12,341 nt of DNA from Eubacterium sp. (GCA_024697885.1 JAILSA010000057.1:1-12341); one strand, 5' to 3'; positions 1-7,988 are shown, numbered from the stretch's first letter. Program-made: numbers and translations. Notes: generated by a model not told the origin, from the sequence alone.

Positions 1-409
1 CATCCAGACAGAAGTTGGACTTCTCTGTCAGGCTGAAGTAGTGGGACCTTCCGCCGCCCATGGCCACCTCCCTCTCGTACTCGGAGTAGGTTGGGCCGAT
101 AATCAGGGCCTTGGATGGGTGGGTGATTTGGATAAAGAGGGAAATCAGCTCCGTAGACCCGTTTCCCACCACAATATTTTCCAAAGAGGTGCCGGCGTAT
201 TCGGCGATGCACTTGCGCAGGGAGGTGTACTCTCTGTCCGGATAGCTGGTGATGGCATCAATGTGGTCCGTCAGGCTCTGGCGAAGTCGGTAGGAGACTC
301 CCAGGGGATTTACATTGGCGGAAAAACTGATGATATTCTCTTTTTTTATGCCGTATATAGATTCGATTTTCTCCAGGTCGCTGCCGTGAAAATGTTCTTT
401 TGCTTTCAT
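1..409 (-). CDS. PLP-dependent aminotransferase, HisC/CobD-like (N-terminal part, runs off the window)
   Basis: This is the first 136 codons of a class I/II (fold type I) aminotransferase; the rest lies beyond the left edge. The start is the ATG at 409-407, preceded by GAGGTG at 422-417 with a 7-base spacer. Visible family signatures are SANVNPLG (residues 30-37, the substrate-side NPxG motif near the N-terminus of HisC and CobD), TSYPD (54-58), VGNGSTELI (81-89, the PLP-phosphate-binding loop) and GPTYSEYE (105-112). The catalytic lysine would be in the missing part. Family members transaminate histidinol phosphate or decarboxylate threonine phosphate; HisC and CobD cannot be separated from this fragment. 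No histidine or cobalamin biosynthesis gene is adjacent, and it is transcribed away from the operon starting at 572. Assignment to the family is firm; the substrate is open. Confidence 0.85.
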   Translation of the reverse strand, partial: MKAKEHFHGSDLEKIESIYGIKKENIISFSANVNPLGVSYRLRQSLTDHIDAITSYPDREYTSLRKCIAEYAGTSLENIVVGNGSTELISLFIQITHPSKALIIGPTYSEYEREVAMGGGRSHYFSLTEKSNFCLD

Positions 410-440
410 GGAAAAACACCTCGTTTTTTATTTTTTTACC

Positions 441-468
441 ATTATAGCACAGGGGGGAAGTTCGTCAA
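441..468 (-). promoter_or_regulatory. Promoter of the aminotransferase gene
   Basis: Read on the minus strand, TTGACG (468-463) and a perfect TATAAT (446-441) are separated by 16 bases. The -10 box lies about 31 bases before the start codon, leaving a short leader rich in A and T. This is a near-consensus housekeeping sigma factor promoter. No riboswitch-like structure fits in the leader. Confidence 0.8.
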
Positions 469-498
469 ATAAAAAGTGGGGTTTTTGGAGGCCAAGGT

Positions 499-527
499 TT
501 GCCTAAAGCACGATAAAATGCTATACT
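499..527 (+). promoter_or_regulatory. Promoter of the DUF5717-DUF5716-thiE operon
   Basis: TTGCCT (499-504) and TATACT (522-527) are spaced by exactly 17 bases, a good housekeeping match. Transcription would begin near 534, giving a leader of roughly 40 bases before the ATG at 572, too short for a large riboswitch. It is the only promoter I found ahead of the five-gene run, so it probably drives all of it. It lies back to back with the aminotransferase promoter, with about 30 bases between the two -35 boxes. Confidence 0.7.
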
Positions 528-561
528 ATAGAATTGAGTGAAAATGCAAACACCAAGAAGT

Positions 562-566
562 GAGGT
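562..566 (+). promoter_or_regulatory. Ribosome binding site deciding the DUF5717 start
   Basis: GAGGT, 5 bases before the ATG at 572. Because it overlaps the in-frame GTG at 560, that GTG cannot be served by it, and the ATG giving the N-terminus MKEKVLAL is the better start. Confidence 0.75.
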
Positions 567-571
567 CGCTA

Positions 572-3500
572 ATGAAGGAAAAGGTTTTGGCCCTGGCCAA
601 GGGCGAATTTACATATGAGACACCTAAGCTTATGGTCGAGCCAGATCTGGTTCGGTTGGAGGTTGAGGCAGGCTCTAGTCGGACTGCCAATCTTACGGTT
701 TACAACAGCAAGGGAAGCAAGGTAAAGGGATTTGCTTCCGTCAGCCACACCGAGCTCAATTTTCTTCCAGTCTTTAACGGGGAGAAAAATGTTTTGGATC
801 TGGAAATCGACGGCAGGGGCAAGCAGGCAGGTGAGTCCATTAAGGGCGTAATCACCTTTGTTACTGACTGCGGGGAGAAGGAGATTCCATACGAAATCAG
901 TTTTGTGGCTCCAGCCCTTCGCACCAAGCTTGGCACCACAATTGACGATTATTACAAGCTTCAACAGCTTATTTTAGAATATCCTGAGGAGGCCATGGAG
1001 GTTTTTCGTTCAGACAAGTTCCGGGAGGTTTTTCTCTATCGGGACGAGATGGGAGAGATCCTCTACAACCGCCTGACTGAGAACAATCCCAAGCTCCAGG
1101 GGGCAGAGGAATTTTTGGTTACCATGGGCAAGAAGGAGGCGGTGAGCTTCCGGGTCAAGCACCTGCCATCAGCTAGTGGCAAAATTGTCTACTACCAGGT
1201 GGAGGAGACGGATATGGAGGACTCCCTTCAGGTCCGGATTAACAAAAAGGGTGACCAGGTAATCCGGGTCAGGGCTGAGGGAGATTTTATTGAGATAGAA
1301 AAACACCTCTTAGAGACTCGAAAGTTCAAGGAAGGAAAATTTGATTTTGACTACAAAATTCTGGCGGACAAGGTGGGCCAGGGCATTCGCCGAGGCAGCA
1401 TTGTCTTTGAGTCCAACTTCCAGCGCCAGGAGATTGTCATAGAGGTCCACAATGTGATTGGGGCCAAGGAGAGAAAGATTGAGAGGGCCAAGAGACAGGC
1501 TTTCGCCCTGCTGGTGCGCAACCACCTTGACTTTAGAGAGGGCAAGGTTAGCCAGGACCAGTACAGGGGATTTTTGACCAAAAACCGGGCTGTCATCGAG
1601 AAGATTTTTCCGGGGAAAAAGCTTCTGGTAGACGGCTATATGGCTGTGGTTCTCAAGAAGGAAAAGGAACTGTTAGCCTTTTATCAAAAGACGGAAAATC
1701 TCAAGGCACCGGAGGAGGGGGCTCTCCTGGAGGAAGTGGAGACCTACCTTCTGATTCAGTATATTAAGTACCTGGTCAAGGAGCGAGGAGAGGACAGGGA
1801 GGCCTTGTCAAATCTTTTGGAGACCTATGAAAACAAGGGATATGCCAGTCGCTACCTCTTTCTCCTGGGCTTAGAGGTCCACGCCAAGTATGACATGGAC
1901 CAGTGGCTGATTCAGGACCTGAGGGACCAGATTGAAAAGGGCAGTGCCAGTCCTTATTACTATTCTAAGCTGGTATCTTGCTTTGAGAAAAACCACCAGC
2001 TTTTGTTGGAGCTGGACCACATATCTCTGGCGGCTGTCCACTACGGATTCAAGCAGGATTTGATTTCCGAGGAACTAGCGGTGAATGTGGCTTATCTGGC
2101 CCACCACGCCGGGGACTTTGACGAGCTTCTCTACCAGGTTTTGACAGAAATCTATGACAGCTACCAGATCGAGGAGGCCCTGGTGGCAATCTGTGAGATG
2201 GTGATTCGAAGCCAGCGCAGGAGCCATAAGTATTTTAAGTGGATGGAGTTGGGTGTGGAAAAACACCTGAGAATCACGGATCTCTACGAGTACTATATGT
2301 ACACTATGGACGAAAAGACCATGGTCAATCTGCCAGAGGCTGTCCTGTCCTACTTCCAGTACGAAAATCACATGACAGATAGAAACAAGTGCTTTTTGTA
2401 CGCCTATATTGTAAGCAAAAAAGAGACTATTCCCGACTATTACAACCTCTATGAGGCCAATATCAGGGAGTACGCCATAGAGCAGATAAAGAGACACAAA
2501 ATCAACCGGGAGTTGGGACTGATTTATGCAGATGTCCTGACTCAGATGGATATTCCGGAGGATGTGTCGGCGGAGCTGCCATATATTATGTTCCGGGAGC
2601 AGATTACCTGCGACAATCCCAAGATGGAATCTCTTGTAGTGGTCCACCGGGAGTTGAACCAGGAGACCACCTATCCCCTTCAGGATGGCAAGGCCAGAGT
2701 CAATGTCTATACTGGCGATGTGGCCTTCCTCTTTGTGGACCGAGAGGGCCACTACCACGGGGGAACCGTTTCCTACTCCAGAGAAAGGTTACTGCCATTG
2801 GATGATTTTTCCCTGGATTTGTGTGGACTTGGCATTGAAAACTACGGCCTGACCTGTCATGTGGCAGCAAGGACTCTCAGGAAGTCAAAACTGTCAGACT
2901 TGGAGGTTAAGGTCCTGGAGGAGGCTCTGGCCAAAGCTTATTTCCGGCCAAAATCCACAGGTAGGATTCACAACTGCCTCTATGAGTACTACAAGTCCAA
3001 GAAGAAGGCCCAGAGCATGATGCCTATTGTGGAGGCCATGGACATGGAGGGGGTCAAGGTCAAAAAGTTGGGAGAAATCGCCAGCTTCTGTCTCCGTCAC
3101 GGCATGTATGAAAAGGCGGAGGCCATTCTCATGAAGTACGGAATCAGGGACTGTGACCACCAGGCTCTCCTGGCTTTAATCCAGCATCTGGAAAGAATCG
3201 GAAAGGATGATTTTTCCCCTTACCAGCTCAAATGGTGCGAGTTTCTGTACGATGAGAGATGCTATGACAAGTCAGTTTTGGACTATTTGATGAAATATTA
3301 TATGGGCAGCACCCGGAAGTTGACGGGGATTTTCAAGCGCTGCCAGGCCCTGCCAAACCAGGAGATGGACGATGGCAGCAAGGAAAAGGTTTTGGGTCAG
3401 GTGCTCTTTACCAATGCGGATCCACTGCCTTACACAGACCTCTATCTGGACTACCACAAGAACGGCAAGAACCGGATTTTGGTCAAGGCCTTTTTGTCCC

Positions 3501-4123
3501 ACTGCGCCTACGAGTACCTGGTGGGCCGCTTAGAGCCGGGTCAGGAATTAAAGGAAAAAATTCAAAAAGAGGCCTACTATGTCAAGGATGATGTGATGAT
3601 TTTGGCCCACCTCTACTCCTGTGCCAAGACCCACAGCCTGACGGACAGAGAGAAGGAATTTGTGGAAATCAGCCTGGAGAAGTTTGCCGGCGAGGGCAGG
3701 ATTATGTCCTTTATGAAGGATTTTGCCGGAAGACTTGAGGTCCCATATGAGATTGAAAATCCTGCCATTGTCCAGTACATGACAGGCAGTGCCAAGAGCG
3801 TGGAACTCCACCTGGAGAAAAAGGATGGAAGCTGCGAAATCCTTCCTATGCGCCAGGTATTCCAGGGAATTTTCACCGCTGCTCTTCTCCTCTTTGAGGG
3901 AGAGGTGCGAAAGGGCTTTATCCAGGAGGTGGAGTCCGGCAAGAAGACGGATACCTTCACTATTGTCAGTGATATTCGGGGCAAGACAGAGGGAAGCTTC
4001 TTCCAAATGCTTGACAGCATTCAGGCCGCCAAGAGGGCAGGCAGGGAGGAGGAGTGTCAAAAACTCCTCAGGCAGTATGAGACCAGACAGAAGGCAGCCA
4101 ATGAGCTGTTTGAGATTAGATAA
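572..4123 (+). CDS. DUF5717 family protein, giant beta-domain and helical-repeat scaffold
   Basis: This 1183-residue protein has no signal peptide or membrane helix, so it is probably cytosolic. I recognise it as DUF5717, a Lachnospiraceae family of unknown function. The ATG at 572 is preferred over the in-frame GTG at 560 because that GTG lies at the ribosome binding site GAGGT (562-566). By pattern, residues 15-113 form an Ig-like beta domain (alternating hydrophobic strands), 188-294 a second one, about 300-670 a long alpha-helical region rich in Tyr and Leu resembling TPR-like repeats, 678-760 another beta segment, about 770-1060 more helical repeats, and 1065-1135 a C-terminal beta segment followed by a helix. 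No catalytic motif is visible. The next gene starts 14 bases after its stop and encodes an Hsp70-like protein, so a scaffold or client-binding partner role is a reasonable inference. Family assignment is from memory; domain limits are approximate. Confidence 0.85.
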   Translation: MKEKVLALAKGEFTYETPKLMVEPDLVRLEVEAGSSRTANLTVYNSKGSKVKGFASVSHTELNFLPVFNGEKNVLDLEIDGRGKQAGESIKGVITFVTDCGEKEIPYEISFVAPALRTKLGTTIDDYYKLQQLILEYPEEAMEVFRSDKFREVFLYRDEMGEILYNRLTENNPKLQGAEEFLVTMGKKEAVSFRVKHLPSASGKIVYYQVEETDMEDSLQVRINKKGDQVIRVRAEGDFIEIEKHLLETRKFKEGKFDFDYKILADKVGQGIRRGSIVFESNFQRQEIVIEVHNVIGAKERKIERAKRQAFALLVRNHLDFREGKVSQDQYRGFLTKNRAVIEKIFPGKKLLVDGYMAVVLKKEKELLAFYQKTENLKAPEEGALLEEVETYLLIQYIKYLVKERGEDREALSNLLETYENKGYASRYLFLLGLEVHAKYDMDQWLIQDLRDQIEKGSASPYYYSKLVSCFEKNHQLLLELDHISLAAVHYGFKQDLISEELAVNVAYLAHHAGDFDELLYQVLTEIYDSYQIEEALVAICEMVIRSQRRSHKYFKWMELGVEKHLRITDLYEYYMYTMDEKTMVNLPEAVLSYFQYENHMTDRNKCFLYAYIVSKKETIPDYYNLYEANIREYAIEQIKRHKINRELGLIYADVLTQMDIPEDVSAELPYIMFREQITCDNPKMESLVVVHRELNQETTYPLQDGKARVNVYTGDVAFLFVDREGHYHGGTVSYSRERLLPLDDFSLDLCGLGIENYGLTCHVAARTLRKSKLSDLEVKVLEEALAKAYFRPKSTGRIHNCLYEYYKSKKKAQSMMPIVEAMDMEGVKVKKLGEIASFCLRHGMYEKAEAILMKYGIRDCDHQALLALIQHLERIGKDDFSPYQLKWCEFLYDERCYDKSVLDYLMKYYMGSTRKLTGIFKRCQALPNQEMDDGSKEKVLGQVLFTNADPLPYTDLYLDYHKNGKNRILVKAFLSHCAYEYLVGRLEPGQELKEKIQKEAYYVKDDVMILAHLYSCAKTHSLTDREKEFVEISLEKFAGEGRIMSFMKDFAGRLEVPYEIENPAIVQYMTGSAKSVELHLEKKDGSCEILPMRQVFQGIFTAALLLFEGEVRKGFIQEVESGKKTDTFTIVSDIRGKTEGSFFQMLDSIQAAKRAGREEECQKLLRQYETRQKAANELFEIR

Positions 4124-4137
4124 GGGAGGTAACTAGG

Positions 4138-5337
4138 ATGAACGAGCGGAAGTTGCTGCTTGGACTGGACCTGGGAGACCGGTTTTCCCAGCTGGCGGTT
4201 TTTGACCCCCAGCGAATGGAGGCAGAGCTCTTGGAGGTCACAGAGGAAAATCCAGAGGGTTTTATTGAGACCAGTGTCTCCTTGAACCAGCAGGAGATAA
4301 TTCGAGATTTTATGCCCAAGCTCCGCCGGGGACAGGCAGTAATCCTTGATGGCAAGGAGGCGTCCCCCGTCAATGTTATGGCTTACTTTTTGCGTAAGAC
4401 CCTGGCCTTGACCAAGAAAAAATATCCTAGGGATATGATAAAAAAACTGGTAGTGACTATGGATAAAACCAGTCCCCAGTTGATTACACTGATTTACGAG
4501 GCCCTGGAAAAACTGGGAATCAGCAAGGACAGGGCCATGGTAATAAATCACAAGCAGTGTTTTGCCTACTTTGTTCTCTACCAGAAGAAGGAACTCTGGA
4601 TCAATGATGTGGGAATGTTCGACTACCGGGATGGGGAACTCTCCTACTACCAGCTCCAGCTAGACCGCCGCAAAACACCGACCCTGGTGGCTGTTAAGCG
4701 CAGGGAATTGAAGGATGCGGCAGAACTAATGGCCCAGGATGAAAACCACAGCGGCATACTCTTTGAAAATGTGGTGACAGGCCTGATTCACAAGCAGATT
4801 CTCTCCAGCCTCTTTATGACGGGAAATGGCTTTGACGCCCCATGGTCCGAGGACATTTTTCGGAGACTCTGCGTGGGCAGGAGACTTTTTCACGGCAATA
4901 ACCTTTTTGTCAGCGGGGCCTGCTATGCCGCCAAGGAATTGGGAGACAAAAAGAGGTTAGAGGACTTTATGCTCATGGATGACGATATGGTCAACAGCAA
5001 AATCAGCATGGAGGCCTATCGAGACGGAAAATACGAGGAGATTACCCTGGTAAAGGCCGGGGAGCCCTGGTATCAGGTGAGTCGGGACCTGGATTTGATT
5101 CCCGATGGAGACGAAGAGCTCTGCCTTAGAATCGTCAATGTTTTTACCAAGGCGGAGAAGAAGATTTTGGTGGAATTGGAGCCGGTATTGGGAAGGACAA
5201 ATCGCCACTGCCGCCTGTCCATGAAGCTTTTGTTCGCAGATGCCAATACCTGTGTCCTGACCATGAGGGATTTGGGATTTGGAGAGGACTATCCTACCTC
5301 CAACCGCATCTGGGAAAAGACCATTCGACTCAGTTAG
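4138..5337 (+). CDS. DUF5716 family protein, degenerate Hsp70/actin-fold protein
   Basis: This 399-residue protein has the strand and motif order of the Hsp70/actin ATPase superfamily. LLGLDLGDRFSQLAVF (7-22) matches the phosphate-1 hairpin (usual form IDLGTTxS). ETSVSL (44-49) sits where Hsp70s have the PSVV strand. KKLVVTMDKTSP (102-113) matches the VVTVPA strand. GISKDRAMVIN followed by FAYF (127-145) resembles the INEPTAAALAY helix. WINDVGMFD (154-162) occupies the phosphate-2 position (usually DLGGGTxD), and LFVSGACYAAKEL (256-268) the adenosine loop (usually LVGGSSRIP). Residues about 285-399 look like a beta sandwich comparable to an Hsp70 substrate-binding domain. The glycine-rich nucleotide loops are eroded, so ATP hydrolysis is doubtful. 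The ATG follows GGAGGT (4125-4130) by 7 bases. I recognise the family as DUF5716, known for its neighbourhood with DUF5717; its biological role is unknown. Confidence 0.85.
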   Translation: MNERKLLLGLDLGDRFSQLAVFDPQRMEAELLEVTEENPEGFIETSVSLNQQEIIRDFMPKLRRGQAVILDGKEASPVNVMAYFLRKTLALTKKKYPRDMIKKLVVTMDKTSPQLITLIYEALEKLGISKDRAMVINHKQCFAYFVLYQKKELWINDVGMFDYRDGELSYYQLQLDRRKTPTLVAVKRRELKDAAELMAQDENHSGILFENVVTGLIHKQILSSLFMTGNGFDAPWSEDIFRRLCVGRRLFHGNNLFVSGACYAAKELGDKKRLEDFMLMDDDMVNSKISMEAYRDGKYEEITLVKAGEPWYQVSRDLDLIPDGDEELCLRIVNVFTKAEKKILVELEPVLGRTNRHCRLSMKLLFADANTCVLTMRDLGFGEDYPTSNRIWEKTIRLS

Positions 5338-5352
5338 GAGAGGAGAGATTAC

Positions 5353-6123
5353 ATGTTTATCATTTGTCAGGGAAAACTTGCCAAGGAGCCATATCTTATG
5401 CCCTTTGTGGACAAGGCTTTTTACTCCCTGGAGGAGCTTTGCGCCTACCTCTATGAAAATATATACAGTATCAATGTAGAGTTTTTCCAGTCCTCTCTGG
5501 CGGATTGGCTAGAGGAGGAGACGGACAATGGCGCCCTGGCCAAAAAGTTGAGATACGCCCTAGAACAAGGGCCTTCCCTCAAGGATTTGGTGGTTCTTCT
5601 CCTGTGTGGCTGTGACTACTACAAGGAAGATGAAATTCGCAAGCTAATTGTGATTATGGACGGAATTGCCAACCTGCCCCTTCACCAGAAGAGGAAAATC
5701 AAGGCGGACAATTTCTTGCGGGCCGGCCGTTATGGCAAGAGTCTCTTGGAGTACCGAAGACTTCTGCACGGTGGCCTGGCCATGAATTTTTCCACAGAGG
5801 AATATGGGGACCTTTTGCACAACCAGGGAATCGCCCATTTCCACACCTCCTCCTTTGTCCGGGCGGAGAAGGATTTCAAGGAGGCCTATGCCCGCAACGG
5901 GGCCAAGTCTTCCCTCAAGCACTATTTGTGGACCCTGCTGATCCAGGACAAGGAGAAACTTTTTGCCGAGGAGGCCATCCATTATGGAATCAGTCCTGAG
6001 GAGGCCAAGGCCATCCGCCTTCGCTATGTGGAGGCCACAGCCAGGGTGGAGTTTAGCGGGGACAGCAGTCAGGAAAAATTGGAGCAGTACGGGGCGGAGC
6101 TCCGTCAGGCCTTTGCATTTTAG
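5353..6123 (+). CDS. Hypothetical TPR-type helical protein in the DUF5716/5717 operon
   Basis: This is a 256-residue, soluble, mostly helical protein without signal peptide or membrane segment. I do not recognise the family. An N-terminal segment (1-105) starts with a short strand (MFIICQGKL) and continues as helices. Two consecutive TPR-like helix pairs follow: about 113-146, with the pattern A-x-FLRAGRY-x-KSLLEY, and about 151-185, with LLHNQGIAHFHTSSF and AEKDFKEAY, which carries the small and aromatic residues at TPR positions. The C-terminal 60 residues are helical and charged. The start ATG lies 15 bases after the DUF5716 stop, behind a purine-rich GGAGAGGAG site (5337-5345), so translation is probably linked to the upstream gene. 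TPRs usually mediate protein binding, and here the likely partners are the neighbouring operon proteins; that is inference. Confidence 0.8.
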   Translation: MFIICQGKLAKEPYLMPFVDKAFYSLEELCAYLYENIYSINVEFFQSSLADWLEEETDNGALAKKLRYALEQGPSLKDLVVLLLCGCDYYKEDEIRKLIVIMDGIANLPLHQKRKIKADNFLRAGRYGKSLLEYRRLLHGGLAMNFSTEEYGDLLHNQGIAHFHTSSFVRAEKDFKEAYARNGAKSSLKHYLWTLLIQDKEKLFAEEAIHYGISPEEAKAIRLRYVEATARVEFSGDSSQEKLEQYGAELRQAFAF

Positions 6124-6126
6124 ATT

Positions 6127-6133
6127 AGGAGGT
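6127..6133 (+). promoter_or_regulatory. Strong ribosome binding site serving a GTG start
   Basis: AGGAGGT directly after the preceding stop codon, 4 bases before the GTG at 6138. It fixes the GTG as start; no in-frame ATG is present until far downstream. Confidence 0.8.
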
Positions 6134-6137
6134 AGCC

Positions 6138-7361
6138 GTGGGCTTTTTTGACCTTTTTAAAAACAAGAAAAAGAGCATAGAGGACCAGCCTCAGACCCAG
6201 GAGACCCAGGTGGATCGCCAGATTAAGGAAGAGGTCAAGGTGGAGAAGGAAAAGGTGGACCTGACCAAGGCAGGGGACCGAATCCGTTACATCGAGAGGC
6301 TTCACGAGTCCATCCAGGAGGCCAGACGCCAGTGCCAGGAAATCAAGTTTGAGTACGGCAGGGTCACCTCTTTTCTCAAGGATATTCAGATTATCGACCA
6401 GGCCCCACCGGAGGAAAAGCAGGATATTTATACCTCTGCCTTTCGCATTGTGGAGCTCCTTCGGGTGAGACAGGATTTACAGAAAAAAAGGTACAAGATG
6501 ACCGATGCCCAAAAGAGGGCCTTAGAGATTTATGAGGACAGCGCGGCAGAGGACATTAAGAAACTTTTGGAATATGAGGACTACCAGATTAAGATCAAAA
6601 ATGACCTCAGGCAGTTGAGCGCAGAGAAGGCCATGCTCCTTCAGGATAAGGACACCATTCTCCGCAACCAGAGGAACCTAAAATCCATCAGTAAGATTTT
6701 GATTTTCATCCTCTTGGCAGCAGGCAGCATGCTCCTGCTCTTGCTCTTTGCCTTTAAGGTGGATATTGCCATGCCTTTTGTGGCCACATCGGCCTTCGCC
6801 TTTATTGTGGCGGCCATGATTTTAAATGAGGCCAGGAAAAACCGGATTGACATGGTGATTACGGAAAAAAAGGCCAATCGGGCTATTTCCCTCAGCAACA
6901 AGGTGAAGATTAAGTATGTCAACAACGTCAAGGCCCTGGATTACATTTGCCTCAAGTACGAGGTGAGAAGTGCCACGGAGCTAGACTTCGTCTACGGTCA
7001 GTATCTCAAGGCCAAGAGGGAGTGGGAGAAGCAGAGGGAGAGCACCAAGGAAATTAATGAAAACAATGCTATTTTGATTTCAGAGCTCAGACGACTGGGT
7101 GTCAAGGACTGCGAGATCTGGTTTAACCAGGCCGTGGCTCTGGTGGACCCAAGGGAGATGGTGGAGGTTCGCCATGCCCTCAATGTCAGAAGGAGGGCTC
7201 TGAGAGAGCAGTTAGAATACAATACACAGATTATGGAGGATTGCCTGGCAGAGCTTGAGCTTATTCGGGAAAAAAAGCCAGAGTATGCCATGGATGTGGA
7301 GAGAGTTTTGGGAGGTTATTCCCTCTTGAAGGAAGTTGTTAAGGAAGGAAAGGAAGATTAA
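6138..7361 (+). CDS. Hypothetical coiled-coil protein with a two-helix membrane hairpin
   Basis: This 407-residue protein starts at GTG behind AGGAGGT, 14 bases after the previous stop. The N-terminus GFFDLFKNKKKS is a short hydrophobic-then-basic stretch typical of peripheral membrane proteins. Residues 20-45 are charged and low in complexity, 45-85 and 100-185 are long heptad-rich coiled coil, 187-206 and 211-229 are two closely spaced transmembrane helices (a hairpin with a very short outside turn), and 231-407 is again coiled coil rich in Glu, Lys and Arg. Both large parts would therefore face the cytosol. There is no enzyme motif, and I do not recognise the family. As the only membrane protein of the operon it could anchor the DUF5717/DUF5716/TPR proteins to the membrane; this is inferred only from co-location. 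thiE begins at the very next base after its stop. Confidence 0.8.
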   Translation: MGFFDLFKNKKKSIEDQPQTQETQVDRQIKEEVKVEKEKVDLTKAGDRIRYIERLHESIQEARRQCQEIKFEYGRVTSFLKDIQIIDQAPPEEKQDIYTSAFRIVELLRVRQDLQKKRYKMTDAQKRALEIYEDSAAEDIKKLLEYEDYQIKIKNDLRQLSAEKAMLLQDKDTILRNQRNLKSISKILIFILLAAGSMLLLLLFAFKVDIAMPFVATSAFAFIVAAMILNEARKNRIDMVITEKKANRAISLSNKVKIKYVNNVKALDYICLKYEVRSATELDFVYGQYLKAKREWEKQRESTKEINENNAILISELRRLGVKDCEIWFNQAVALVDPREMVEVRHALNVRRRALREQLEYNTQIMEDCLAELELIREKKPEYAMDVERVLGGYSLLKEVVKEGKED

Positions 7362-7988
7362 ATGAAACCAGAGGTTGATTACACTTTATATGTTTGCACG
7401 GACCGGGATATTATGTCCACAGACCGCCTGGAGGAGGCGGTGGAACTGGCCATCAAGGGAGGGGCCAGCGTAATCCAGCTCAGGGAGAAGGACGCCACAG
7501 CCAGGGAGTTCTACGAATTGGCCCAGTCCATTAAGGTAATTACAGATGCCTATGAGATTCCCCTGATTATCAACGACCGCATGGACATTGCCCTGGCAGT
7601 TCACGCCGACGGTGTCCACCTGGGCCAAAAGGATGTCCCTGTTCAGGCGGCCAGAGATGTGCTGGGACCGGACCGGATTGTGGGTGCTACAGCCAACACG
7701 GTGGAGGACGCCATAGAAGCCTGGAAGTCTGGAGCCGACTATCTGGGTGTGGGAGATGTTTTTGGTTCTTCCACCAAAAATGACACCACAGGAGTTACCA
7801 TGGAAACCCTGGATGCCATTTGTCAGGCCGTGGAAATCCCGGTGGTTGCCATTGGGGGAATTGACCACGAAAATATCCGCCAGCTAAGAGACACTAAAAT
7901 CGCCGGCGTAGCGGTGATTTCAGCAGTTCTTGGACAGGCGGATATAACAGAAGCTGCAGAGAGCCTTATTGCAAATTTTCGAGGATAG
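7362..7988 (+). CDS. thiE: Thiamine phosphate synthase
   Basis: ThiE joins HMP pyrophosphate and the thiazole phosphate to give thiamine phosphate, the precursor of thiamine diphosphate, in the cytosol. The 208-residue length is normal for the TIM-barrel family. Visible motifs in order are YVCTD (10-14), QLREK (39-43, pyrophosphate and Mg contacts), INDR (70-73), DGVHLGQ (83-89), GVGDVFGSSTK (129-139, the phosphate loop, where many members have GPVFPTxTK), VAIGGI (162-167) and GVAVISA (182-188). The protein looks complete and functional. The ATG is the first base after the preceding stop, with a purine-rich GGAAAGGAAG site inside the end of the upstream gene. No other thi gene and no thiamine riboswitch is present in the window, so it is a lone pathway gene carried by the operon. 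Its last 23 bases overlap the convergent PHP gene. Confidence 0.95.
   Translation: MKPEVDYTLYVCTDRDIMSTDRLEEAVELAIKGGASVIQLREKDATAREFYELAQSIKVITDAYEIPLIINDRMDIALAVHADGVHLGQKDVPVQAARDVLGPDRIVGATANTVEDAIEAWKSGADYLGVGDVFGSSTKNDTTGVTMETLDAICQAVEIPVVAIGGIDHENIRQLRDTKIAGVAVISAVLGQADITEAAESLIANFRG

Noticed and set aside
41..472. A 143-codon plus-strand open frame at the left edge
   Set aside because: It is antisense to the aminotransferase, whose minus-strand frame has clear family motifs, a ribosome binding site and a promoter.
490..504. AGGC and GCCT inverted repeat overlapping the operon -35 box, as an operator
   Set aside because: Only four pairs with an eight-base gap; too short to distinguish from chance.
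410..571. Riboswitch in the aminotransferase or operon leader
   Set aside because: Both leaders are only about 35-40 bases long after the predicted transcription starts, too short for known riboswitches, and no matching structure is seen.
2075..2758. A 227-codon minus-strand open frame inside the DUF5717 gene
   Set aside because: No ribosome binding site or recognisable protein pattern; it is a shadow of the plus-strand gene, as is the similar 248-codon minus-strand frame inside the ligase gene.
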